Assembly (NCBI GenBank): GCA_934393265.1
Contig: CAKRQL010000011.1
Location: 1 to 48,178, forward strand
Length of the DNA stretch: 48,178 bases
Direction: 5' to 3'
From: an uncultured Eubacteriales bacterium
Lineage (GTDB): Bacteria; Bacillota; Clostridia; Oscillospirales; CAG-272
Both the position numbers and the translations under genes were made by a program. Of this stretch, positions 16,612-24,544 are shown one piece after another (positions within the stretch are counted from its first letter, which is position 1; each line of letters begins with the position of its first letter). The notes beneath the pieces are model-generated. The model searched no databases. It saw only the letters and a list, made by a program, of their open reading frames with translations, and was not told where the DNA came from.

Positions 16612-17283
16612 ATGAATAAAGAAAACGGCGGCGCACCCGCGCCGAAAAAGGTAAAAAACAACCATATTACGCTTGAATACGCTGTAAAAACGGGAATTTT
16701 GGCGGCGATAGCCACGGTGCTCATGTTCCTTGAGTTTCCGCTCTCATTCCTCGCGCCCCCGTTTTATAAGCTCGATTTTTCCGACCTCGCCGCCATGCTT
16801 GGTGCTTTTGCCCTCGGACCTGTGGCGGGCGTTATAATCGAGCTGATAAAAAACCTTCTGCATATTCTCTTCGTCGGGACCTCGACCGCCTATGTCGGCG
16901 AGCTCGCGAATTTTGTGACCGGATGCTTCCTCGTTGTCCCGGCTGCAATCATATATAAAAGAAAAAAGAGCCGCAAAACGGCTCTCATAGGGATGTCTGT
17001 CGGCACATTGTCGCTTTGTCTTGCCGGCGCGGTGCTTAATGGGCTTGTGCTTATCCCGTTCTATTCAAAGCTCTATAATCTCCCGCTTGACACGATAATA
17101 GGAATGGGAAATGCGATTTTTCCCGCCGTCCACGATGTCTGGTCGCTTGTGTTCCTCTGCGTCGTACCGTTCAATCTTATAAAGGGAGTGGCAGACTCCG
17201 TCGTGACCTTCCTCCTCTATAAGCATCTCTCGCCGATACTCCATGTAAAGGAACCGAAGAATCCGGGACAGCAGGGTAAATAA
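16612..17283 (+). CDS. ribU: Riboflavin ECF transporter substrate-binding (S) component RibU
   Basis: A 223-residue membrane protein with about six hydrophobic helices. It captures riboflavin and works with a shared ECF energising module, whose genes are not in the window. Family features include the alanine-rich first helix (TGILAAIATVLMFLEFPL), PFYKLDFSDLAAMLGAFALGP and NLLHILF. The N-terminal 24 residues are charged and proline-rich. The ATG at 16612 follows GAAAGG. Control by the FMN riboswitch upstream supports the substrate. Confidence 0.93.
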   Translation: MNKENGGAPAPKKVKNNHITLEYAVKTGILAAIATVLMFLEFPLSFLAPPFYKLDFSDLAAMLGAFALGPVAGVIIELIKNLLHILFVGTSTAYVGELANFVTGCFLVVPAAIIYKRKKSRKTALIGMSVGTLSLCLAGAVLNGLVLIPFYSKLYNLPLDTIIGMGNAIFPAVHDVWSLVFLCVVPFNLIKGVADSVVTFLLYKHLSPILHVKEPKNPGQQGK

Positions 17284-17371
17284 TAACGCAACAGCGGCGT
17301 GAACGGCAGAGTAAATAACGCGACCGCATGTGCGGTAAAGTAAATAAAGCTGTTGTAGACAATGTAAATAA
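17276..17371. repeat. Four GTAAATAA repeats after ribU
   Basis: GTAAATAA occurs at 17276 (overlapping the ribU stop), 17311, 17340 and 17364, spaced 35, 29 and 24 bp. The first three are followed by a short GC word (ACGC, CGC, AGC). Function unknown. Confidence 0.55.
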
Positions 17372-17382
17372 TTTTAATTTAA

Positions 17383-17430
17383 CAAAAAGCGGTCGTCCGA
17401 TGCCACAAGGCAAAGGACAACCGCTTTTTA
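17383..17430. terminator. Bidirectional terminator after ribU
   Basis: AAAAAGCGGT..GTCC pairs with GGAC..ACCGCTTTTT, with T-runs on either strand. It closes the ribU transcript. Confidence 0.85.
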
Positions 17431-17737
17431 TAAGCCTCCTCGTTATTTATCTGTCGGTAGGGCGGGTTGCTTGCGCCCGCCTGGCAGGGTAAAGCCTGTT
17501 CGCGTACTGAAATCGATAGAGAAATCCCGGCGTAAGTCAAGCCTCCCTCTGGAGGGAGGCGGCACGCGCAGCGTGACGAAAGGAGCCCGTCGTGCTAAGA
17601 CTAACTATAACACGGCGACAGCCGTATTTGAAAACCGTAGGCTATTTCGCATTTTCCTGAAAGGAAAATATTTCACACGGCGACACTCGTATTTCACTGC
17701 GCGCACAGCGCGCTTTGGGAGCCCGCCGTGTAAAAAT
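17431..17737. repeat. Repeat-rich noncoding DNA (clostridial intergenic repeat)
   Basis: No credible gene. The stretch contains GCGGGTTGCTTGCGCCCGC, a unit near 17545-17590 whose translation would read SLPLEGGGTRSVT (a spurious peptide often predicted from clostridial intergenic repeats), ATTTTCCT/AGGAAAAT, and two direct repeats CACGGCGACAGCCGTATTT (17611) and CACGGCGACACTCGTATTTC (17676). The 16-mer at 17614-17629 recurs in inverted orientation at 32591-32606. Confidence 0.6.
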
Positions 17738-18088
17738 CTATCTGTTTTCCCCTTTATAGCTGTAAATACCCGCCGTCAGGTCGATAATAAGTGACATATC
17801 GTCCGGCTGTACCCTTGCCTCGTGCGCTGTCTTGTTGCGCACCACCGCGCCGCACCTCTCGCACCTGTGGATTATCACATACCCGCGCTTCGGGTCACAT
17901 TCCGCTCGTATGGGGCGCATTATCCCGCCGCAGGTGTTCTGCCTGTCTCCCGGGTTTATATCAACATGCAGAGAGCAAAGGCAGAACGGACAATGGTTGC
18001 GCGATGTGTACCCGAGGGGGAGCACCTCCCGCCCGCAGTTTTTGCATATAAATCCGGAATCGTTTTTTGTAAATCGCTTTGTCTCCAT
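17738..18088 (-). CDS. RNHCP domain zinc-ribbon protein
   Basis: A 116-residue protein of the RNHCP family, named for the motif seen here as SRNHCPFCL. Four CxxC-type knuckles are visible (CKNC, CPFC, the CGG region, CERC), enough to bind two zinc ions. The biochemical role of the family is not established. The ATG at 18088 is preceded by GGAGG. Length matches the family. It is isolated, on the strand of the mnmE block but 420 bp beyond it. Confidence 0.85.
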   Translation of the reverse strand: METKRFTKNDSGFICKNCGREVLPLGYTSRNHCPFCLCSLHVDINPGDRQNTCGGIMRPIRAECDPKRGYVIIHRCERCGAVVRNKTAHEARVQPDDMSLIIDLTAGIYSYKGENR

Positions 18089-18155
18089 AAAACCTCCGCG
18101 CCTCGGATTGAATTGCCTGCTCCCGGGTAAAATAGGAAAAACGGGAGGACATTAT

Positions 18156-18317
18156 ATGCGTAGAACAATATTTCTTGGGGTTGTCTGCCTCATTTGCGTC
18201 TTTCTCGGCGTCGCCGCCACCCATTTCAGGGAGCAGGGGGTCACCCTCGTCTGTGAGTGCGCGGCAGCAGAGAGGGGAGAGCAGGGGGACACACTATCAA
18301 ACGGCGGTCGGAATTGA
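18156..18317 (+). CDS. Possible small membrane or secreted protein (53 aa)
   Basis: An ATG placed 7 nt after GGGAGG opens 53 codons. Residues 4-22 are hydrophobic (IFLGVVCLICVFLGVAA) after RR, which looks like a signal anchor; the remainder is hydrophilic with CxC. I recognise no family. TAAAAT at 18128 could be a -10 but lacks a good -35. It may be spurious. Confidence 0.35.
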   Translation: MRRTIFLGVVCLICVFLGVAATHFREQGVTLVCECAAAERGEQGDTLSNGGRN

Positions 18318-18507
18318 CCTCCGCGGCTCCGATTGCCGCCTCGCTCTCAATTCTCGCCCCGGCTTTTGACAGTGCTTTCACGTCGCTCCGCACCTCATTC
18401 TGCAGTATTTTCGCGCCGCCGGTGCTCATGCTTTGCGCCGCCTTTAACTCTGCGTTGCGCTACGCTTTCGCGCCGCTTTTCATTCCGCATTGCTCCGCAA
18501 TTTCCCG

Positions 18508-19983
18508 TTACTTTCCGACGCAGAAGCGCGAGAATATGTCATTCACAACCTCCTCGGAGACCGCCTTTCCGTCGAGCTCTCCGATAGCCGACAGCGCGAG
18601 CTCAATGTCCGAGGAAATCGCGTCCTGCGGGATACCGCGCCGGAGAGCGTCGAGCGCGCACTCAGCGTGCCCTCTCGCCTCCGCCATATATGCGCGCTGT
18701 CGCGCGTTGTATATAACCGCGTCCTCGCCTATGCGTATCTCACCGTTAAGAAACATTTTCTCAATTGCTTCTTTGAGCGCAGAGAGTGCCGGATTTTCGG
18801 CGCCCGCATCGCGCGGCTCGCCGGTTACACAGGGGGCGTGTACGCTTTTTCCGGCATTTTCCGACATGCTTATGCTGATAACGTGCGGAAACTCCGCCCG
18901 TATTTCACATTCCGCACTCTCTCCGAACTCATCCGACCTTATATCGGATTTCGTGAGCAGTGCGATTTTTTTTGCCCTCACCGTGCGAAGATAAGAGATA
19001 AGCTCTCTGTCCTCGTGCGAGAGCGGGCGGGAGGTGTCAAAGAGCGCGAGTATCAGCTCCGCGCCGTCTATCTTCTTCCGGCTTTTCTCTATGCCTATCC
19101 GCTCTATTTTCCGATCTCCGCTACTCTCTGCGTCCACCTCGTGTATTCCTGCCGTGTCCGATAGCCGCAGGATAATCGGACCTGCCTGAATATTCTGCGA
19201 GAGCACGTCCCGCGTCGTTCCCTCAATATCGGTGACTATCGCCGCGTCCTCGCCGCAGAGAAGATTGTAGAGCGAGCTCTTGCCGACGTTCGGCTTTCCG
19301 CATATAACGGTTTCGATTCCGCTTGACACGGCGTGCCCCGTCGGATAGGTTGAAAGGAGGGCGTCCGCCCGACGGATAATCTCCGTGAGTGCCGCGTCTA
19401 TCTCCCCGTCGCTCATGTCGCCGAGCTCCTCGTCCGGGTAGTCAATTCTTGCGTAAATATCGCCGAGCAGGGAGGTGAGCGCCGCGCGCAGCTTCTCCGT
19501 CTCCGTGCGCAGTGCAGAGCGCGCACTGTCGGAGGAGAGGCGCACCTGCTCCTCCGTCTCCGCGTCAAGGAGCATACCTATCCCCTCCGCGTCGGTGAGC
19601 GTCAGCCGCCCGTTTATAAACGCCCTCTGCGTAAACTCTCCGGCAGAAGCCTGAGCAGCCCCCGCCGAGAGCACAGCCTCGAGCACCATGCGCGTTATGA
19701 GAATCCCGCCGTGGCAGGATATTTCGGCTACATCCTCACCCGTGTATGAATTCGGGGCGGGGAAGAGCGTCAGAATACCGTCATCTATTTTCTCACCGTA
19801 GCGTACAATATCTCCGTATACCGCTCTGCGCGGCGAAAGCCCGCTGACGCACCTTCCTGAGCGCGGAAAGAACACACGCCCGACAATATCAAAGGCTTCG
19901 TCACCCGAAATTCTTATAACGGCGACCCCACCCTTGCCGGGTGGGGTCGATATTGCTGCTACTGTCTTAGCGGCGGAGTACAT
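18508..19983 (-). CDS. mnmE: tRNA modification GTPase MnmE
   Basis: A 491-residue protein that, with MnmG, makes the 5-carboxymethylaminomethyl group on wobble uridine 34. The N-terminal folate-binding domain begins DTVAAISTPPG-like (KTVAAISTPPGKGGVAVIRISG). The G domain carries GKPNVGKSS, EGTTRD, DTAG and TKSD, and the C-terminus ends in the catalytic FCVGK. The ATG overlaps the khpB stop by one base. MnmG and RsmG, which usually follow, are absent here. Confidence 0.97.
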   Translation of the reverse strand: MYSAAKTVAAISTPPGKGGVAVIRISGDEAFDIVGRVFFPRSGRCVSGLSPRRAVYGDIVRYGEKIDDGILTLFPAPNSYTGEDVAEISCHGGILITRMVLEAVLSAGAAQASAGEFTQRAFINGRLTLTDAEGIGMLLDAETEEQVRLSSDSARSALRTETEKLRAALTSLLGDIYARIDYPDEELGDMSDGEIDAALTEIIRRADALLSTYPTGHAVSSGIETVICGKPNVGKSSLYNLLCGEDAAIVTDIEGTTRDVLSQNIQAGPIILRLSDTAGIHEVDAESSGDRKIERIGIEKSRKKIDGAELILALFDTSRPLSHEDRELISYLRTVRAKKIALLTKSDIRSDEFGESAECEIRAEFPHVISISMSENAGKSVHAPCVTGEPRDAGAENPALSALKEAIEKMFLNGEIRIGEDAVIYNARQRAYMAEARGHAECALDALRRGIPQDAISSDIELALSAIGELDGKAVSEEVVNDIFSRFCVGK

Positions 19984-21179
19984 TACTCGCCGTCGCCGCT
20001 TTTGGCGTCGGTTTTTTCGCTTTCCGCTACGGCGTCGGCTGCTCCGTCCTCCGTATCGGTCCCGTCGCTCACCTCTTCACGGAGTACGGGCGACTCGAGA
20101 GCATCCTCCACGGGTATCGTCTGCTCAATGGCGACAACCTCGGAGTCGCTCTCATCAACAGGGACGGAAACCTCGAGCGCCTCAATGTCAAGAGCGTCTG
20201 CATCCGGCGCAAACTCTTCCTTGAGGTCGGTTACGCGCTCCTCATCGTCCTCGGGTATATCCTTCGGCTTTTTGTCGGTGAGATATATGACTATCCTGCG
20301 GTTGTTGTCGGTTCCTATCGAGCTTGTCGAAACGCCCTCTATCTTCTGGACCTCGGAGTGAATTATTCTTCTCTCGTATGCACTCATGGGCTCAAGCATG
20401 ACGCTGCGCCTGTTGCGGAGCGCCTTGTCAGCCATCCGTCTTGCGAGTGCGCGGAGCGTCTCCTCGCGCTTTGCACGGTAGCCCTCGACGTCTATCGTGA
20501 CTCTCGACTTGTCGCGCTCGCCGTTCACGTTCTTGTGCGCGCTCGCAAGGTTTGCGAGGTACTGGAGAGCGTCGAGTGTGTCACCGTGGTGTCCGATGAG
20601 CACGGAGGCGTCCTTTCCGGTAATGGTGATGCGCCTCGTTCCGTCATCGCAGGAGTAGAGCTCTGCAACGGCGTCAAGGCCGGTGTCGTTAAGCACGCCC
20701 TTTATGAAGTCATAGGACATGTCAACCCCGTCCGCGACCTCGCGGCGCTCAAATTTGAGCTCGCACTCCGGGATAACCTCGCTCTTCGGCTTTGCCGGCT
20801 CTGCCGGAGGGGTAAAGCGCGGCGGTCTGCCGGTTTCCGGGCGTCTGCGTCTTACGTTCTTCTTGCGGCGGTTTTCTGCGGTGCGCTCCTTTGCGGATGC
20901 GTCGCCCGTATCCTTGCCCGTCGTCTGCTCTGCCGCTGCCTCCGCGGGCTTGTCGGCTTTTCTCTCCGCCGGGCGTCTGCGTGTCTCCTCGCGGTCGGGT
21001 AGCTCAATATAGGCTCTGACCTGCGCGGGCTTTACGCCGATTATGCCGAATATTCCGCGGCTCCCGGTGTAGAGTACTTCAAATTTTACATCGTCGAGAG
21101 GACCTGCGCCGAGCGCAGCTCTCGCGTTTTCCTTTGCTTCGGCAACATCCTTACCTGTTGCCACAACTTCTTTCATCAT
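19983..21179 (-). CDS. khpB: RNA-binding protein KhpB (Jag/EloR) with long acidic tail
   Basis: A 398-residue protein. It starts with a Jag_N domain (KEVVATGKDVAEAKENA, then GSRGIFGIIG), then a charged linker of about 90 residues, a KH domain containing IGHHGDTLDALQYL, and an R3H domain (MSAYERRIIHSEV). Jag-family proteins bind RNA and help control cell elongation and envelope synthesis. The tail of about 90 residues after R3H is almost entirely acidic, which is unusual. The ATG at 21179 has AAGGAAG 9 nt upstream, better than the GTG directly after the yidC stop. Confidence 0.93.
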   Translation of the reverse strand: MMKEVVATGKDVAEAKENARAALGAGPLDDVKFEVLYTGSRGIFGIIGVKPAQVRAYIELPDREETRRRPAERKADKPAEAAAEQTTGKDTGDASAKERTAENRRKKNVRRRRPETGRPPRFTPPAEPAKPKSEVIPECELKFERREVADGVDMSYDFIKGVLNDTGLDAVAELYSCDDGTRRITITGKDASVLIGHHGDTLDALQYLANLASAHKNVNGERDKSRVTIDVEGYRAKREETLRALARRMADKALRNRRSVMLEPMSAYERRIIHSEVQKIEGVSTSSIGTDNNRRIVIYLTDKKPKDIPEDDEERVTDLKEEFAPDADALDIEALEVSVPVDESDSEVVAIEQTIPVEDALESPVLREEVSDGTDTEDGAADAVAESEKTDAKSGDGE

Positions 21180-21242
21180 TTTATTTTTCTTCCTTATCAG
21201 TAATGAATTATAGTCGTCGGTATTTTTTTGCTCCGCGGACAC

Positions 21243-22862
21243 TCAGCTCCTGCGGTCGTCCTTCAGCTCCGGGACATCGAGGTTCTTCGGCGCCTTTGCA
21301 CCCGTGTCGTTCTTTTTGACGTCCGGGAGCTCGTCGTAGTCGTCCTCGTCTATATAGTGGAGAGACTTGTATTTCGGCTGCTGCTTTACAACCTTGCTCT
21401 GCTGCTTTGCCTTCGCTTTCTCGGCTTTCTGCATCGCGCGCAGCTCCTCGTCGGTGTATTTCGGGAGTGGCATAGCCTTATTGAGTATCCACGACTGGAG
21501 CAGTCCTATAAGAGACTGGTATATCCAGTAAAGACCGAGCATTGCAGGGAAGTTGAATGCCATCCACAGCGTAAGAAGCGGGAATATGAGGTCCATCATC
21601 TTCATGGACGCCGCAGTCTGCGCATCGCCGGCTGTCGTCTGGGCAGAGCCGTTCCACTTCTTCATTAAGAACATGGAGAGCCACTGGAACGCGGCAGTAA
21701 GCACCGGTATCACAACCAGCCATGAGAAGTTTGTAAGAGACGGAGTGACGCCGAGATTTCCGAGCCCGAAGAACGAGAAGTCGGGAATGGACACGCCCTT
21801 TACAAGGTCATAGACCTCCGCGGAGTTTGAGAAGAGCGGGAAAGCCCTGAGCGTCTCGGGAATGGAATCTCCGAGCTTTGAAAGGATTTCTATCGTGCTC
21901 GTCGAGGTCACTGCCTGCCCGAATCCGCCTGCCGCGCTCGCCGTCGTTACAAAGGTCGTGAGGGCGGTCGTTATGTCGCCGGAGAGACCGAGAACGTAGC
22001 GGAGCGGGTTTGTTATAATGTTATAGAGGAGAATGATTATTGGGAGCTGAATGAGGAGCGGGAGACATCCCGAAAGGGGAGATGCGCCCTCGCGCTGCTG
22101 GAGCTCCATTATCTCCTGCTGCTTTTTCTGAAGTGTTTTCTGATCGTTGCGCCCCGCGTATTTCTGCTCTATTTCATAGATCTTCGGGCGGAGCTTTGCC
22201 ATCTTTATCTGGCTCTTCTGCTGTTTTATCGAGGGATATATGAAGAGGAGCTTTACGAGGATTGCGAATATGAGTATAGAAATTACATAGTAGCCGCCGG
22301 TTATTCCGGTGAGCCAGTTCATGAACTTACCTATCCAGAGAAGAACGGTGTCGATAACGCCGTTGTTCGCCTTGAGGTTGACCTCATGTGCCATGCAGTT
22401 TTCGACAAGGACGCGGAGCGCGGCCTCGTCGAGCTCGTTTGCATAGGCGGTTATTCTGTTCTGCGACACCTCATCGGTGACATACTGGTCCTTGACCGAG
22501 AGAATGACGCTCTTCGCGACGTCGACGAGCGGGTCGCGCGTCTCCTCGGCATACTCCGGGCGGTCGACAAAGCCCTCGGCGTCCATGTTGTAGCCGCGGT
22601 AGGCCGCGATAAGCCGCTCGCGCGCCGTCCAGCCGTAGTTACCGAACTTCGGCGCGGCGTTGACTATACGGGCGACATACATCGCGCTCGCGCGCTCTGC
22701 ACCGGCGTCAAAGAGGGTCTTATCCGACTCGGTGATGTTGTAATCCACCTTTGCCGAGCCGCCGCAGCCCCCGCAGGAGGATACGGACAGAACGATGACG
22801 GCAAGGGTGAGAAGTGCAAGCACCGCGGATACTATCCGCGATACGCTTTTTTTCTTTTTCAT
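21243..22862 (-). CDS. yidC: Membrane protein insertase YidC/SpoIIIJ
   Basis: A 539-residue insertase. The N-terminus is a lipoprotein signal with VSSC (Cys30), as in Gram-positive SpoIIIJ proteins. The core contains YYVISILIFAILVKLL, a basic cytosolic hairpin (KIYEIEQKYAGR), SPLSGCLPLLIQLPI, and late helices (LFPLLTLWMAFNFPAMLGLYW). There is an extra extracellular region of about 130 residues before the first insertase helix and a charged C-terminal tail. It starts 3 nt after the yidD stop, so it is probably translationally coupled. Confidence 0.95.
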   Translation of the reverse strand: MKKKKSVSRIVSAVLALLTLAVIVLSVSSCGGCGGSAKVDYNITESDKTLFDAGAERASAMYVARIVNAAPKFGNYGWTARERLIAAYRGYNMDAEGFVDRPEYAEETRDPLVDVAKSVILSVKDQYVTDEVSQNRITAYANELDEAALRVLVENCMAHEVNLKANNGVIDTVLLWIGKFMNWLTGITGGYYVISILIFAILVKLLFIYPSIKQQKSQIKMAKLRPKIYEIEQKYAGRNDQKTLQKKQQEIMELQQREGASPLSGCLPLLIQLPIIILLYNIITNPLRYVLGLSGDITTALTTFVTTASAAGGFGQAVTSTSTIEILSKLGDSIPETLRAFPLFSNSAEVYDLVKGVSIPDFSFFGLGNLGVTPSLTNFSWLVVIPVLTAAFQWLSMFLMKKWNGSAQTTAGDAQTAASMKMMDLIFPLLTLWMAFNFPAMLGLYWIYQSLIGLLQSWILNKAMPLPKYTDEELRAMQKAEKAKAKQQSKVVKQQPKYKSLHYIDEDDYDELPDVKKNDTGAKAPKNLDVPELKDDRRS

Positions 22863-22865
22863 CTT

Positions 22866-23165
22866 TCAGGTGTTTTCCTTTTCGTTAGTAGACTCCCCGG
22901 TAGCTTCCTCCCCACCGGAAATGTTCAGGTCGGACTTCCTGTTGCGAAAGCCCCGTTCGGGCACCGGGTCGTAGCCCCCCTTTGAGAAGGGGTTACAGCG
23001 CAGAAGGCGCCAGACGGTCAATATGAGTCCGACAAAGAACCCGCGTTTCGTGAATGCCTCAATTGCATAGGCTGAACATGTCGGTGTAAACCTGCAGCAC
23101 GGCGGTTTTACGGGAGATATGCACCTCTGATAGAATTTTATCAGAGCTATCATTATGTGCTTCAT
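22866..23165 (-). CDS. yidD: Membrane protein insertion efficiency factor YidD
   Basis: A 99-residue YidD. The block FYQRCISPVKPPCCRFTPTC, the following AIEAFTKRG and the LLRCNPF..GGYDPVP motif are all present. The protein is an amphipathic membrane-associated helper of YidC. The ATG overlaps the rnpA stop by 4 nt (ATGA). The last 25 residues are a hydrophilic extension beyond the core. Confidence 0.95.
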   Translation of the reverse strand: MKHIMIALIKFYQRCISPVKPPCCRFTPTCSAYAIEAFTKRGFFVGLILTVWRLLRCNPFSKGGYDPVPERGFRNRKSDLNISGGEEATGESTNEKENT

Positions 23166-23539
23166 GACTGGAACATACCGAGATTTGTGAATGCGGTATC
23201 GAGCTCGCGCTCAATATCCGTGCTTTTGAGCCTTACGGCGGCGCCGCGTGCGGCGATGACTATGAGAAACCCGGTTTTCAGTGGCTTCTTCTTTATCAGA
23301 GACGCGAGCCCCGCACGCATAATGCGGCGCAGGCGCGAGCGCACGACGGCTCCTCCGAGCTTGGTTGATGTGGTGAGACCTATTCTGTTCATTATCCGAT
23401 GCTGCGGGTGCACTTTTGCGAGGCGCTTTGCCGCATAGTCGGGGAGTACGTAGACCGCGAGGACGGGTGTAACCGCCCGCTTTCCCTTTGCATACGCTTT
23501 GGAATACAGATGGTTTTCGCAGATTGCTTTGAATTTCAT
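23162..23539 (-). CDS. rnpA: Ribonuclease P protein component
   Basis: A 125-residue RnpA that binds the M1 RNA and tRNA precursors. The RNR-type signature appears as KLGGAVVRSRLRRIMR, and the end of the fold as GFLIVIAARGAA. A 20-residue insertion lies around VYVLPDYAAKRLAKVHPQHR. It sits between rpmH and yidD as usual, overlapping yidD by 4 nt, with a hairpin separating it from rpmH. Confidence 0.95.
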   Translation of the reverse strand: MKFKAICENHLYSKAYAKGKRAVTPVLAVYVLPDYAAKRLAKVHPQHRIMNRIGLTTSTKLGGAVVRSRLRRIMRAGLASLIKKKPLKTGFLIVIAARGAAVRLKSTDIERELDTAFTNLGMFQS

Positions 23540-23577
23540 GTGGTGGAAGCTCCGCCTTTCAAAGACTTAAACAAAAT

Positions 23578-23614
23578 CCCGATAAACGAACCGAAATCAA
23601 ATGCGTTTATCGGG
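23578..23614 (-). terminator. Hairpin between rpmH and rnpA, possible attenuator
   Basis: A perfect 11-bp stem, CCCGATAAACG / CGTTTATCGGG, with a 15-nt loop. The minus strand continues ATTTTGTTT, the plus strand AGTTTTCTT. Placed inside the operon, it could reduce readthrough from abundant rpmH mRNA or stabilise its 3' end. Confidence 0.6.
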
Positions 23615-23638
23615 AGTTTTCTTATGCTCCGTGAGCTA

Positions 23639-23773
23639 TCAGTAGGTGAGACGGGCTCTGCCTTTTGCGCGTCTTCTCTTAAGAACTTTCCTGCCGTTGG
23701 CGGTAGCCATTCTTTTTCTGAAGCCGTGCTCTTTATTTCTCTGCCTTTTCTTGGGCTGATATGTTCTCTTCAC
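23639..23773 (-). CDS. rpmH: 50S ribosomal protein L34
   Basis: A 44-residue L34: KRTYQPKKRQRNKEHGFRKR, then TANGRKVLKRRRAKGR. It starts with GTG at 23773, 7 nt after a perfect AAGGAGGTG; the longer open frame upstream runs through the promoter. It is the first gene of the rpmH-rnpA-yidD-yidC-khpB-mnmE unit. Confidence 0.97.
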   Translation of the reverse strand: MKRTYQPKKRQRNKEHGFRKRMATANGRKVLKRRRAKGRARLTY

Positions 23774-23861
23774 GATAAAGCACCTCCTTGTTTGAATTTT
23801 AGCGTCTAAAAGTGCGGTAAAGTAACGGGACAACAGTTCCCAACCATCAAACCGAATTATA

Positions 23862-23889
23862 TTATATATGACGCGGGCGAAAATGTCAA
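23862..23889 (-). promoter_or_regulatory. Sigma-A promoter of the rpmH operon
   Basis: On the minus strand TTGACA (23884-23889), 16-bp spacer, TATAAT (23862-23867). It diverges from the hpt promoter 20 bp away. No DnaA box is visible between the two. Confidence 0.85.
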
Positions 23890-23907
23890 GAGATTTTTTC
23901 CGAAATA

Positions 23908-23936
23908 TTGACTTTTCCGTTGCGTTTTGATACAAT
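23908..23936 (+). promoter_or_regulatory. Sigma-A promoter of hpt-mtaB
   Basis: TTGACT (23908-23913), 17-bp spacer, TACAAT (23931-23936). Confidence 0.8.
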
Positions 23937-23998
23937 AACAGGTATGATAAGGGACGGGGCATACCTGTCCTGTGTACAGGAGGGCTCGGGAGAGTTTT

Positions 23999-24544
23999 AT
24001 GAACAAGGACATCGCAAAGGTACTGATAGACGAAAAAGAGCTTGACAGGATAGTCACCCGTCTTGCAAAGGAGATAGACAGAGATTACGGCGGGGAGGAC
24101 AAGCACCTTGTCATGGTATGTATTCTCAAGGGCTCGCTTGTCTTTATGGGCGACCTTATGAAAAAGCTCACCGTGCCCTGTGAGATAGACTGTATGAAGG
24201 TCTCGTCGTACGGCTCGGCGACCGTCAGCTCGGGGTCGATACATATAATTCTTGACCTCCTCCGCTCCGACCTTGACAGGTGCGATCTTCTCATAATCGA
24301 GGACATAATAGACAGCGGGAACACTCTGTCTTATCTTACCGAATACCTGCGGCTGAAGGGAGCGCGGAGCGTGCGCACGATGACCCTTCTCGATAAGCCC
24401 TCGCGCCGCACCGTTGAATATACGCCCGATTACGTCGGTGTCGAGATACCGGACGAGTTTGTCGTCGGCTACGGGCTCGATTTCAATGAAAATTACCGCG
24501 CTCTTCCGTACATCGGGATTCTGAAGCCCGATATGTATCGCTGA
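23999..24544 (+). CDS. hpt: Hypoxanthine phosphoribosyltransferase
   Basis: A 181-residue purine salvage enzyme that joins hypoxanthine or guanine to PRPP to give IMP or GMP. The PRPP-binding loop is IIEDIIDSGNTL at about residue 100; GSLVFMGDL and VSSYGS are also typical, and DFVVGYGLD-like VVGYGLDFNENYR closes the active site. The ATG at 23999 follows GGGAGAG; the earlier in-frame start lacks spacing to a ribosome binding site. The stop overlaps the mtaB start (TGATG). Confidence 0.96.
   Translation: MNKDIAKVLIDEKELDRIVTRLAKEIDRDYGGEDKHLVMVCILKGSLVFMGDLMKKLTVPCEIDCMKVSSYGSATVSSGSIHIILDLLRSDLDRCDLLIIEDIIDSGNTLSYLTEYLRLKGARSVRTMTLLDKPSRRTVEYTPDYVGVEIPDEFVVGYGLDFNENYRALPYIGILKPDMYR

Noticed and set aside
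17471..17794. A 107-codon ORF containing SLPLEGGGTRSVT
   Set aside because: It crosses repeat units and overlaps the RNHCP gene; the motif is a familiar translation artefact of clostridial intergenic repeats.
18241..18429. A 62-codon minus-strand ORF downstream of mnmE
   Set aside because: Only its first 40 codons look protein-like, the ribosome binding site is poor and it overlaps the small plus-strand ORF; not enough to call.
23790..23998. Replication origin next to rpmH
   Set aside because: No DnaA boxes or AT-rich unwinding element, and dnaA and dnaN are absent; the region is fully explained by two divergent promoters.
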